Shown: positions 6,657 through 13,835, counted from the stretch's first letter. The stretch is 20,566 nucleotides of DNA from CAYQLK01 sp964418515 (GCA_964418515.1 CAYQLK010000018.1:1-20566); one strand, 5' to 3'. A program made the numbers and translations. The notes: generated by a model not told the origin, from the letters alone.

Positions 6657-8123
6657 ATGATCAAAGCTGAAAATCTAACTCTAGGACATCAATTTGGCAA
6701 TCTTTATGAAAATGTTAACTTTATAGTTAACAACAATATTAAGGCTGGCTTAGTCGGACCAAACGGTAGTGGCAAATCAACACTTTTTAAAGCCATTATT
6801 GGAGAAATCGAGCCAACTGAGGGCAAACTTATTATCTCAGGCACACTTGGTTATGTTCCTCAAGAAGTAAAAACCGATATTCAATTAGAATCAAGCCCAA
6901 CTCTAAGAAATTATATCGACCCAACCAGCTCCCACCCTGATCACGAACTTTCAAAAATTCTTTTCGGACTCGAACTAGCAAACCTAAAACTTGAACAATC
7001 TCCACAAAACTTATCTGGTGGCCAAAAAACCAAACTAGCCTTAGCCAAAGCCCTACTTGCCAAGCCTGACACCCTACTTCTTGATGAGCCCACAAACTTT
7101 TTAGACCAAAAAGGTAAAAAATGGGTAATGAATTTCCTAGCTAACTATCCCAAAACATTGCTTATGATTTCTCACGACTTGGAATTATTAGACAAATATA
7201 TCGACAAAATAATCTTTATCAACTCCCAATTCAAAACAATTGAAGAATACAAAGGCAGCTACTCAAAATATTTACTAACCAAGCAGCAAAACGAAGAACT
7301 ATTAAAAAGAAGTGTCGAAATCGAACAAAAACACATCAAAAAACTCAAAAAAAGCCTAACACTCTACGATCAATACTCGCGCAAAAAAAGCATTCTAGCC
7401 AAACGTATTGAACGACTTGAAGACGCCCTACCAGAACTACCAAAAGAAGTGCAAAAGATAAAAATCAACCTCCCTACCCCATCCAAAGTTGGGGAAATCC
7501 CTATTAGTATCAAAAATATTTTTAAATCATATAACGATAAAGAAATTCTTTCAGATTTTTCTCTATCTATAATAAGAGGTGAGCGAATAGCTTTGATAGG
7601 TCCAAACGGTGCAGGCAAAAGCACAATTATTAAAATCCTTACCAGTATCACAAAGCCCGACTCGGGGATAATTACAAAAGATGAGAATCTTCAAATTGGC
7701 TACTATTCTCAAGAATTCGAAACTTTTGATTTCTCCAAAACTTTATCCCAAACCGCATCAGAAATTAGTGGACAATCAGAGCTGTTTGTTCGTCCATTTT
7801 TAGCCAAATTTATGTTCACAGGCAACAAAATTCACCAAAAAATATCCACGCTATCAGGAGGAGAAAAGACCAGATTATCAATCGCCTTAATTATGTTTAG
7901 TAACAACAATCTATTAATTCTGGACGAACCAACAACTTATCTTGATGTTGTTTCTCAAAAAGTAATTCTCGAAGCCATTAAAGCTTACAAAGGCTCAATG
8001 CTTATAGTTAGCCACACAGAGGAATTTATTACCGAATTAGAACCAGACAGGGCTGTAATTATGCCCGATGGATTAGTGCGCCACTGGTCACCAGAACTTG
8101 TTGAACAAATATCTGAAATTTAA
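6657..8123 (+). CDS. ABC-F family ATPase (ribosome-associated translation factor)
   Basis: Two nucleotide-binding domains lie in one chain without membrane segments, the hallmark of ABC-F proteins, which bind the ribosomal E site and act in translation or antibiotic protection. Domain 1: Walker A GPNGSGKS (34-41), signature LSGGQ (119-123), Walker B LLLDEP (140-145) and His switch ISHD (171-174). A charged helical linker (about 205-268) corresponds to the P-site tRNA interaction motif. Domain 2: Walker A GPNGAGKS (315-322), LSGGE (399-403), LILDEP (420-425) and VSHTEE (451-456). Both catalytic Glu are present, so both sites should hydrolyse ATP. At 488 residues it is short for the family (about 520-640); there is no obvious arm insertion and no C-terminal extension. 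Which subgroup it belongs to cannot be settled by eye. Confidence 0.92.
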   Translation: MIKAENLTLGHQFGNLYENVNFIVNNNIKAGLVGPNGSGKSTLFKAIIGEIEPTEGKLIISGTLGYVPQEVKTDIQLESSPTLRNYIDPTSSHPDHELSKILFGLELANLKLEQSPQNLSGGQKTKLALAKALLAKPDTLLLDEPTNFLDQKGKKWVMNFLANYPKTLLMISHDLELLDKYIDKIIFINSQFKTIEEYKGSYSKYLLTKQQNEELLKRSVEIEQKHIKKLKKSLTLYDQYSRKKSILAKRIERLEDALPELPKEVQKIKINLPTPSKVGEIPISIKNIFKSYNDKEILSDFSLSIIRGERIALIGPNGAGKSTIIKILTSITKPDSGIITKDENLQIGYYSQEFETFDFSKTLSQTASEISGQSELFVRPFLAKFMFTGNKIHQKISTLSGGEKTRLSIALIMFSNNNLLILDEPTTYLDVVSQKVILEAIKAYKGSMLIVSHTEEFITELEPDRAVIMPDGLVRHWSPELVEQISEI

Positions 8124-8130
8124 ATAAAAA

Positions 8131-8592
8131 ATGTATAATTTCAACCAATTGCAAAGAATGAAATTCTCCTACATTGCTCTAGCAATTACCTGCACAGGTA
8201 TAGGCCTCTTCATTGGGAGTCAATTCTTACCCAAGAACAGCCAAAATAATATTATTGAACCACTTTCCAATAAAATTGATTCAAATTTAATTAATCCAAT
8301 CCACGGCTTTGATCTCGAAATAGAAAAACCAAATCCAAAAATCGGACTACTTGAGCAAGACCTAAAAACATTACTAAAAGAAGAAGAAGGCCACACAGAA
8401 CACAGCCCAACTGGAATTTTCTTTAGAGAGCTAAATTACGGAGGCACATCCTTTGGCATCCACTCAGACCTTACATTTTCACCTGCCAGCTTATTCAAAG
8501 TGCCATTGATGATGGCATATTTCAAACAGGCAGAAAAAAAACCCCAGCTTCCTCAGTACAAAAATTACTTATACCGAACAAATGAATCTTAA
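8131..8592 (+). CDS. Class A beta-lactamase-like serine hydrolase, N-terminal half (frameshifted)
   Basis: The 5' half of a gene split by a frameshift. A signal or anchor helix (residues 11-31) is followed by a linker and a beta-lactamase-like fold. The nucleophile motif SLFK (Ser120-Lys123) lies in FSPASLFKVPLMMAYFKQAE, preceded by the strand FFRELNYGG. After residue 136 the frame loses family resemblance and stops at 8592. In frame 2 the run continues naturally as KNPSFLSTKITYTEQ into the downstream fragment, so the break lies at the A8 run 8534-8541. The ATG at 8131 follows the ABC-F stop by 7 bases; Met10 (8158), just before the signal helix, is an equally good start. Likely roles are D,D-peptidase or other cell-wall or beta-lactam hydrolase outside the membrane. 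Whether it makes a full protein depends on slippage or on a sequence error. Confidence 0.75.
   Translation: MYNFNQLQRMKFSYIALAITCTGIGLFIGSQFLPKNSQNNIIEPLSNKIDSNLINPIHGFDLEIEKPNPKIGLLEQDLKTLLKEEEGHTEHSPTGIFFRELNYGGTSFGIHSDLTFSPASLFKVPLMMAYFKQAEKKPQLPQYKNYLYRTNES
8534..8541 (+). other. A8 homopolymer at the frameshift point
   Basis: GCAG-A8-CCCC. Reading one A fewer joins the two halves of the serine hydrolase into one frame of roughly 350 residues. Runs of eight or more As are known sites of RNA polymerase slippage and also of sequencing indels. Confidence 0.7.
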
Positions 8593-9190
8593 CCAACACG
8601 AATTCTATACCGCCAGAGAATATGTCGAACTTGGCAATGAATATACAATTGAACAGCTAATTGAATATATGATTATTCACTCTGATAACGAAGCAACCTA
8701 CCTCCTCAAACAACATCTTGATCCAGAAATATCTAACCAAACATATTTCGACCTTGGTATCAATGTGCCCGAAAATGACCCTGAAGCAGAATTTATGACA
8801 GTACGTGCCTATACGTCTTTTTTTCGGATTTTATATAATTCAACTTATCTTAATGAAGAACTTAGCGCTAAAGCTCTAGAAATTCTTACCAAGTCCAACT
8901 TCAAATTAGCTTTAAGAAAACCAATTCCAGACAACATCAGAGTTGCCCACAAATTTGGTGAACGAAAGAGTCTGCAACCAAATCTTAAACAACTACACGA
9001 TTGCGGGATTATTTATTTTCCTAACCATCCATATTCCCTGTGTGTCATGACAAAAGGAAACGATTTTGATACACAAGCAGAAACAATTAGCAAGATATCC
9101 AGTATAGTTTTTGAGCGAATCAAAACCATTTACGCGTCCAACGACCCCCAATCATCCGATACTTCTTTGCGAGACTTAGCTTTTGAGTAA
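8582..9190 (+). CDS. Class A beta-lactamase-like serine hydrolase, C-terminal half (frameshifted)
   Basis: The continuation of the previous gene in the +1 frame. The frame is open upstream of this ATG back to the A8 run, so the ATG at 8582 is probably an internal Met. The YTIEQLIEYMIIHSDNEAT segment carries the SDN loop (Ser34-Asp35-Asn36 of this fragment) that supports catalysis in class A enzymes. The conserved KTG triad on strand B3 reads KFG (residues 124-126, in VAHKFGERKS), an unusual change next to the substrate. A Cys-containing strand HDCGIIYF and a final helix complete the fold. The catalytic Glu166 equivalent may be in PEAEFMTVRAY, but this is uncertain. The gene ends 6 bases before the next one. 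Confidence 0.72.
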   Translation: MNLNQHEFYTAREYVELGNEYTIEQLIEYMIIHSDNEATYLLKQHLDPEISNQTYFDLGINVPENDPEAEFMTVRAYTSFFRILYNSTYLNEELSAKALEILTKSNFKLALRKPIPDNIRVAHKFGERKSLQPNLKQLHDCGIIYFPNHPYSLCVMTKGNDFDTQAETISKISSIVFERIKTIYASNDPQSSDTSLRDLAFE

Positions 9191-9196
9191 GACAAT

Positions 9197-9724
9197 ATGA
9201 TCCTTACTGCAATCCAAATATTTATCGTCTTTCTCAAACTTGCCATTCCTGCATCAATGTTAATTTTTCCACTCTTTGGTTTATGGGGTAATTATTTACT
9301 CGATATTGTAGACGGGGACATATTACAAAGCCTTGGATTATCAGACTATTTATATCAGACTATTGATAAATCCGCCGATCTGATCTCTTACATTTTTATG
9401 CTAATTTTGGCATGGCGGTGGCATATTAAAAAAACAATTCTAATCTTATTTGTTTACAGATTAATTGGACAATTATTATTTTTTATTACAAATAACGAAA
9501 TATTCTTCTTTTATTTCCAGAACTTCCTTGAACCTTTGCTTCTTATTTATGTCTTAATTATCTTTAAACAAAAATCAGAAAAAAAAGCTTACAGCACATA
9601 CCTTAAACACTGGAAACTAATTTGGATTATTGTCGTTTCTTACAAACTTTGGAACGAGTGGTATTTACATTTCGCCAACATCGACCTCTCCACTATTCTC
9701 TTTGGTATTAATGGTGGTAGTTAG
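9197..9724 (+). CDS. Multi-helix membrane protein, degenerate CDP-alcohol phosphatidyltransferase-like
   Basis: 175 residues with about five membrane segments. After the first helix comes LLDIVDGDIL, and the acidic residues Asp36, Asp39, Gly40, Asp57 and Asp61 reproduce the spacing of the CDP-alcohol phosphatidyltransferase motif (D-x2-D-G-x2-A-R-x8-G-x3-D-x3-D). The AR pair is replaced by LQ and the second Gly by Tyr53. All four metal-binding Asp are therefore kept while two substrate-side positions are not. Enzymes of this family make phospholipids by moving a phospho-alcohol from CDP. Length and helix number fit, but the changes mean it could be inactive or use another substrate. It lies 6 bases after the serine hydrolase and is convergent with dipZ with only two bases between stops. 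Confidence 0.5.
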   Translation: MILTAIQIFIVFLKLAIPASMLIFPLFGLWGNYLLDIVDGDILQSLGLSDYLYQTIDKSADLISYIFMLILAWRWHIKKTILILFVYRLIGQLLFFITNNEIFFFYFQNFLEPLLLIYVLIIFKQKSEKKAYSTYLKHWKLIWIIVVSYKLWNEWYLHFANIDLSTILFGINGGS

Positions 9725-9726
9725 TT

Positions 9727-11439
9727 TCAGCCAAAAGTAAATGCGTAAACTTCAACCTGATCATCATTAAAATCAATTCTTAGTTCGTGCCTACCAGCAC
9801 TCGGTAAATTAATTATTTTATAAAGCCGATCAGAATTAATATTTACCACACCATTTTTATTATCCTCACCAAACGCTTGATATTTTTCATCCAGCAAAAC
9901 CTGAATAGTTCCAGAATTGCCTTTCGGTCGTGCCACCAAAAAAACCTCCTTAGCTTCAAAGTTTAAAACTAGCTTTGATCCTTTATCAGCTAATGAATAT
10001 TCCTTCATCATTGTCCAATTCCCCTCAAAAGCAAAATAGTTCTCATATAAGTTTTTAGGTCGGCTAAACAACATCTTTTTACCTTCAATAATTTGCTCTG
10101 GAGAATCAAGATACTGAACTCTTAGTGAGCCTAAATAAATTTCTGGGGTTCTAGAAAATATCTTCCCTTCTTGATTATTGACTTCATCCTTTACTTCTAC
10201 CCCAGACTCCAATAATAATTCCTGAATTTTCTTCTCCATCTCATCATACTTTCCCTCACCAAAATGGGTATATACAACATCCCCATCTTTGTTTATCAAA
10301 TATTTTGCTGGCCAATATCTATTTCCATATGCTCTCCAAGTCTCAAAATCATTATCCTGCATAATTGGATATGTGATTCCAAAATCACTCAAGGCTTTTT
10401 TGACATTTTCAGGATTTTTTTCAAATTCAAACTCTGGCGCATGCACCCCAATTATTACTAAACCATCATCTTCATATTTAGACCACCAGTTTTTCAAATA
10501 TGGAAAAGTTCTTTGACAGTTGATACATGAGTAAGTCCAAAAATCAACCAAAACTACCTTCCCTTTAAGCGCCTCAAGAGTCAAAGGAGAACTATTAAAC
10601 CACTCTCCTCCCTCTATCAACTCTGGACCCTTAATACCCATACCCTTGTTAATATCCAAAGTTATCTTGCCAATCATGTCGTCGGCATTTTTTTGATTTA
10701 TCTTTTCAAGTTCTTTTTTCGTATTATCATTGTCCTCAAATCCCGTTAAGCCCACACCATAATTTGGAAAAGTCTCTAAAATAAAAGTCTGAAATCTTCG
10801 ATCAATATTAAAAAATATTCCTACCGCTGTTATAATCATTAACACTCCAAATCCTCTTTGGATATTTGCCCCATTCCTTACTAACCAAGAAACCTTTTTG
10901 AGAGCAGTTGCTCCAGCCATCATAATCAAAAACATTGGAATTGCTGTCCCAGATGCATAAGCCAAAGTAATCAAAAACGCTTCAGTTGTCACCGTACCAG
11001 TAATTGCCAAACTAATTACCGATGCCAAAATTGGACCTACACATGGAGTCCACAAAAGCCCTAAAGAAACCCCAACAACTATTCCGCCAACTATTCCGCC
11101 CTTTTTTTGTCCATTTGGAACAAGATTGGCAAATCGGCTAAAAAATATCTCAATCTTTTTCTGAAATACAGGTACCAACATGCTTAAACCAAACAAAAAC
11201 AAAACCACAATCGAAACCAATCTTAACGAATCAGCTGGGACACCACTGACTCTCACAATTGTCGATAAAAATAACGTAAAAAAAGTAAAACTAGAAACAA
11301 AGCCGATCACAACACCAATTGGCTTCTGTTTCCCCACCCCATTAGCTGAAGACAAAATTATTGGCATTAAAGGCAAAATACAAGGTGAAAGCACAGTCAC
11401 AACACCTGCCAAAAATGCAAAACCCAGTATCAAAAACAT
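9727..11439 (-). CDS. dipZ: DipZ-type protein: CcdA membrane domain fused to thioredoxin and C-terminal sandwich domain
   Basis: 570 residues in three parts. Residues 1-215 form a CcdA/DsbD-like membrane electron conduit with the paired cysteines Cys20 (LSPCILP) and Cys133 (WTPCVGP). Residues about 275-410 are a TlpA/thioredoxin-like domain with WTYSCINCQRTFPYL (redox pair Cys305 and Cys308) and the cis-Pro in YWPAKYL (Pro377). Residues about 430-570 begin with TPEIYLGSLR, the C-terminal domain typical of DipZ, resembling a carbohydrate-binding sandwich. The order is that of mycobacterial DipZ, which carries reducing power across the membrane. Here it would move electrons from cytoplasmic thioredoxin to extracytoplasmic disulfides. 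It lies 17 bases downstream of a thioredoxin gene with its own promoter, so the two form an operon. Confidence 0.9.
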   Translation of the reverse strand: MFLILGFAFLAGVVTVLSPCILPLMPIILSSANGVGKQKPIGVVIGFVSSFTFFTLFLSTIVRVSGVPADSLRLVSIVVLFLFGLSMLVPVFQKKIEIFFSRFANLVPNGQKKGGIVGGIVVGVSLGLLWTPCVGPILASVISLAITGTVTTEAFLITLAYASGTAIPMFLIMMAGATALKKVSWLVRNGANIQRGFGVLMIITAVGIFFNIDRRFQTFILETFPNYGVGLTGFEDNDNTKKELEKINQKNADDMIGKITLDINKGMGIKGPELIEGGEWFNSSPLTLEALKGKVVLVDFWTYSCINCQRTFPYLKNWWSKYEDDGLVIIGVHAPEFEFEKNPENVKKALSDFGITYPIMQDNDFETWRAYGNRYWPAKYLINKDGDVVYTHFGEGKYDEMEKKIQELLLESGVEVKDEVNNQEGKIFSRTPEIYLGSLRVQYLDSPEQIIEGKKMLFSRPKNLYENYFAFEGNWTMMKEYSLADKGSKLVLNFEAKEVFLVARPKGNSGTIQVLLDEKYQAFGEDNKNGVVNINSDRLYKIINLPSAGRHELRIDFNDDQVEVYAFTFG

Positions 11440-11456
11440 AAACTAAAAATAATTAT

Positions 11457-11975
11457 TTACTTCAAATTCTTAATCAGTTCGTCAATTTTTCCGCCATTCC
11501 ATTTGGCAACCTCATTTCCCTGTTCATCTATCTGAACAAACGTGTGTTGATATGACACTCTGTACTTTTTGGCTAAATCTGTCTCAGCTTGTTCGGTTTC
11601 GGTGTCATTATAGTTAACCCGAACCAAGCTAACATCCGCTGGTATTTGGTTAACATTTTTTTTAAAACTTTCGTCAGCCGGTCGACAAGTTGGGCACCAA
11701 TTAGCGTAAAAAAACAATACACGACGAGTTTTACTTGTTTTTTCCATAACACCAGCTTCATAACTCACATATTCTCCACTTTTTTCCATCATTTCGTCTT
11801 GAGTTTTTTCCATCTTATCATCAGTCACCATCGCCTCTTCTGTATTTTCCATTACATCACTTTTTCCCATCATTTCAGCTTCATTACCATTATTCCCGCC
11901 ATTTATTATCAAAAATCCAACTAACCCTACAACCAATACTCCAACTCCGCCAAAAATCAACAAATTATTTTTCAT
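11457..11975 (-). CDS. Membrane-anchored thioredoxin-like protein with Met-rich linker
   Basis: Start at 11975 (MKNNLLIFGGVG). The frame extends to a TTG at 12020, but that codon lies in the promoter spacer. An N-terminal anchor helix (about 4-25) leads to a linker of about 45 residues rich in Met, Glu and Lys (eight Met, including EMM and DEMMEK). A thioredoxin domain follows with FYANWCPTCRPADE (redox pair at residues 94 and 97). The residue in the usual cis-Pro position before Thr is His (YQHTFVQID, His144), an uncommon change expected to alter redox potential or substrate release. The pair with dipZ suggests DipZ reduces it, or that the two act in one extracytoplasmic thiol pathway. The Met-rich linker could bind Cu(I), which would fit the copper genes in the window, but it may be only a flexible spacer. 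Confidence 0.85.
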   Translation of the reverse strand: MKNNLLIFGGVGVLVVGLVGFLIINGGNNGNEAEMMGKSDVMENTEEAMVTDDKMEKTQDEMMEKSGEYVSYEAGVMEKTSKTRRVLFFYANWCPTCRPADESFKKNVNQIPADVSLVRVNYNDTETEQAETDLAKKYRVSYQHTFVQIDEQGNEVAKWNGGKIDELIKNLK

Positions 11976-11997
11976 AAGGTATTTTTTTGTTTTCTTA

Positions 11998-12027
11998 ATG
12001 ATAATAATTGAACAGTTCAAATGTCAA
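11998..12027 (-). promoter_or_regulatory. Promoter of the thioredoxin-dipZ operon with operator in the spacer
   Basis: On the minus strand -35 TTGACA (12022-12027, consensus) and -10 TATCAT (11998-12003) have an 18-base spacer. A perfect 13-base palindrome TTGAACTGTTCAA (12008-12020) fills most of that spacer. A repressor bound there would block polymerase directly. Transcription would start about 15 bases before the ATG at 11975. Confidence 0.6.
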
Positions 12028-12040
12028 GTCAACTTAACAT

Positions 12041-12400
12041 TTAATTTTTAAAATTATGAAAAATTCGAGCAACCAATTTCGTCAAAATCATTGCCGTCAG
12101 CCCATAAATCAACCAGGGATCTATTTCGTGCCTATAAGATTGAACAACGACACCAATAACCAAAACCGTAGAACCAACCAAGAACGACAGCCTTCCAGAT
12201 TTTTGAATATGCAAACCATCACGCTCGTCTACTGATTTTTCTTTCCAAATTAAACCCACAAAAGCCAAAAAAACCAAAACCAGACACAAAATTAACATCA
12301 AATTGACAGACACCGGCATTAATAACTTAGTCGGATTTAGAAAAACCACCAAAATAATCACAACTGCTAACCCTACAATAATTTCTGAAATATTTTTCAT
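12041..12400 (-). CDS. Four-helix membrane protein paired with XRE regulator (DUF2178-like)
   Basis: 119 residues with four hydrophobic segments (about 5-22, 28-50, 72-90, 95-112). Between helices 2 and 3 is the cytoplasmic motif KSVDERDGLHIQKSGRLSF, reminiscent of the DER(E) loop of DUF2178 proteins, which are commonly paired with a small XRE regulator as here. It overlaps the regulator gene by 4 bases (ATGA), so translation is coupled. In such pairs the membrane protein is thought to receive or modulate the signal; this is inference. The function is unknown. Confidence 0.7.
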   Translation of the reverse strand: MKNISEIIVGLAVVIILVVFLNPTKLLMPVSVNLMLILCLVLVFLAFVGLIWKEKSVDERDGLHIQKSGRLSFLVGSTVLVIGVVVQSYRHEIDPWLIYGLTAMILTKLVARIFHNFKN

Positions 12401-12603
12401 TGCTTTATTTCAAATATACTCTCCACCGAAGTTTTAAAAAAATTAGCAATTTTAATTGCAAGTAGCACCGATGGTGTATAATTCCCTTTCTCAATAGCAA
12501 TAATCGTCTGCCTGGTAACTCCAACCGCCTTTCCCAACTCTTCTTGTGTGATATTCCTTTTTAGTCTCCAATCCAGTAGTTTTGTCTCAATCCTCTCAGT
12601 CAT
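12397..12603 (-). CDS. XRE-family helix-turn-helix transcription regulator
   Basis: 68 residues, almost entirely an HTH_3 domain. LLDWRLKRNITQEELGKAVGVTRQTIIAIEKGNYTPS gives helices 1-3 with recognition helix TRQTIIAIEKG. LLAIKIANFFKTSVESIFE completes the fold. The size and the paired membrane gene match the YgzD-like small XRE group. A -10 TATAAT lies 10 bases before the ATG, leaving almost no leader. Possible targets are its own promoter and the palindrome in front of the adjacent thioredoxin-dipZ operon; neither is proven. Confidence 0.88.
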   Translation of the reverse strand: MTERIETKLLDWRLKRNITQEELGKAVGVTRQTIIAIEKGNYTPSVLLAIKIANFFKTSVESIFEIKQ

Positions 12604-12613
12604 AAGTCCAAAA

Positions 12614-12619
12614 ATTATA
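12614..12619 (-). promoter_or_regulatory. -10 of the XRE regulator gene
   Basis: A perfect TATAAT on the minus strand lies 10 bases from the ATG. Upstream sequence has no good -35 and no Shine-Dalgarno. The mRNA would have a leader of only a few bases. Confidence 0.5.
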
Positions 12620-12701
12620 ACCCAAAAAACGACCAGATCCTCTAAACAAAAATCCAGGCAGTCATTTTTGACTAATTCACTTCATTACAAAGTCACCCTA
12701 A

Positions 12702-12905
12702 TTACGCACAAACCTTACAGTCTTTTTTGTGGGTAACCAACAAATACACCGCCGAAGCTCCAACCAAGATATAAACCACTTTTTCTGCTCCAGCAATTGA
12801 TCCGACAACTGCAGTAACAAGGTTGAATTCTAATAATCCCACTAACCCCCAGTTAACCGCTCCTACAATCGTAAGCAAAAAAGCGACCATGTGTAGCATT
12901 TTCAT
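12702..12905 (-). CDS. DUF378 family small membrane protein
   Basis: 67 residues with two membrane helices. VGAVNWGLVGLLEFNLVTAVVG is the signature of DUF378 (PF04070), and the second helix reads VVYILVGASAVYLL. The C-terminus KKDCKVCA holds a CxxC pair after the last helix; I cannot tell whether it is functional. It has a clear Shine-Dalgarno (GGGGGTGA, 8 bases before the ATG), unlike most genes here. The role of DUF378 is unknown. Confidence 0.88.
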   Translation of the reverse strand: MKMLHMVAFLLTIVGAVNWGLVGLLEFNLVTAVVGSIAGAEKVVYILVGASAVYLLVTHKKDCKVCA

Positions 12906-12929
12906 CTATTCATTCACCCCCAATCGTTT

Positions 12930-12955
12930 TAGTATTGCCTAACACCCCAATACTA
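12930..12955. promoter_or_regulatory. Inverted repeat upstream of the DUF378 gene (candidate operator or hairpin)
   Basis: Arms TAGTATTG (12930-12937) and CAATACTA (12948-12955) are perfectly complementary around a 10-base centre, 25 bases before the start codon. The next bases on the minus strand (AAACGATTGG) are not T-rich, so a terminator for the upstream lipoprotein gene is less likely than an operator or an mRNA leader hairpin just upstream of the Shine-Dalgarno. Confidence 0.45.
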
Positions 12956-12983
12956 CATCGGAAACTCAAGAAATAAAAGCTAA

Positions 12984-13463
12984 CTATTCTCCGTATACAA
13001 CTCTTAACTTATCATCTTGTTTAATAACTTCATCCAAAGCGTCAGGATTTTCCACATCATTTACAAAAAACTTTAATTTTTTTGTCTCGTTGGTACAAAA
13101 TTCTTGTTTTGTACCGGTAATCAAACAATCTTTGGCCAAACTCATTGGCAACGTCTTAAAAAAATCGCTCCAAGTTATTCCTTCTTTTTTCACACGCACA
13201 ACATTACTTGACTCCGGGCTCTCGATATAAACGTCTTTCGACAAGTTCATATACATTCCCCGACTAAAATTTCGCTTTATTCCATCCGCCTCTATTTCAA
13301 AATTTGCCGTCAAACTAACACCACTTTCTTCTATATCTACTTGCGCCGAATTAGTCGATCCATTGTTTACGCGTAAAACAGACGGTGGCCCTTGTACCGG
13401 ATCGCACGCACTAGTTACAAAAACCATTCCAACCAAAACCATCACGCCAAAAACGCTCTTCAT
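12984..13463 (-). CDS. Predicted lipoprotein of unknown function
   Basis: 159 residues. The signal peptide ends in a lipobox VTSAC with Cys20 as the lipidated residue. After a short linker comes a domain with IEADGIKRNFSRGMYMNLSKDVYIES, then GITWSDFFKTLPMSLAKDCLITGTKQEFC (two Cys that could pair) and a C-terminal strand ending DKLRVVYGE. The second half resembles a group of short secreted proteins I associate with Patescibacteria, with the pattern TWxDFFxTLPM...CLxTGT...FC...GDxLxIxYG; I know no function for them. A TATAAT lies 7 bases before the ATG, so the gene probably has its own near-leaderless transcript. Confidence 0.7.
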   Translation of the reverse strand: MKSVFGVMVLVGMVFVTSACDPVQGPPSVLRVNNGSTNSAQVDIEESGVSLTANFEIEADGIKRNFSRGMYMNLSKDVYIESPESSNVVRVKKEGITWSDFFKTLPMSLAKDCLITGTKQEFCTNETKKLKFFVNDVENPDALDEVIKQDDKLRVVYGE

Positions 13464-13470
13464 ATCAACA

Positions 13471-13476
13471 ATTATA
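13471..13476 (-). promoter_or_regulatory. -10 of the lipoprotein gene
   Basis: The minus strand reads TTG-TATAAT, ending 7 bases before the ATG at 13463. No Shine-Dalgarno is visible. It points to leaderless or near-leaderless transcription. Confidence 0.5.
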
Positions 13477-13523
13477 CAAAGACTTTACTGCTAAGAAATA
13501 AACTAAATATCTACGAATTTTAG

Positions 13524-13829
13524 TTAAATAAGATCGGAAAAAAGCAAAATTAAGACCAAAACTGTAAAAACTGCAAAGACCCCAACAGTTTTAACGAACA
13601 AACTCACTGCCTCTTTTTTCTTTCCATCAATAAAAAGCTGGAGTGGTTGATAAAAAAACAAACAAGCCATTACGGCAACAGAAAGTGTTAACAGAGACAA
13701 AAACACCACTGGAGCAAATGCTGTATCTGGCTTGTTTCCTTGAGTCAACGATAAAAGATTTAGGACAGACACAACAAGACCAATGTAACCCGCAGCTGTT
13801 AGAGCATTAATAACAGGATTCTTAAACAT
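13524..13829 (-). CDS. Three-helix membrane protein of unknown function
   Basis: 101 residues with three hydrophobic segments (about 9-28, 37-62, 80-100). A loop between helices 2 and 3 contains FIDGKKKEA. It has no recognisable motif. The gene is preceded by an extended -10 (TGG-TAAAAT) six bases from the ATG, the same layout as the Cys-rich operon. AGGAT just before the ATG is too close to act as a normal Shine-Dalgarno. Confidence 0.65.
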   Translation of the reverse strand: MFKNPVINALTAAGYIGLVVSVLNLLSLTQGNKPDTAFAPVVFLSLLTLSVAVMACLFFYQPLQLFIDGKKKEAVSLFVKTVGVFAVFTVLVLILLFSDLI

Positions 13830-13835
13830 ATCCTA

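Noticed and set aside
11589..11924. 111-codon plus-strand open frame rich in Phe and His
   Set aside because: Antisense of the Met-rich linker and thioredoxin; the His/Phe runs are the reverse complement of Met/Lys/Glu codons.
11976..12020. TTG start giving 15 more residues on the thioredoxin
   Set aside because: This TTG is the edge of the operator palindrome inside the promoter spacer, upstream of the expected transcription start.
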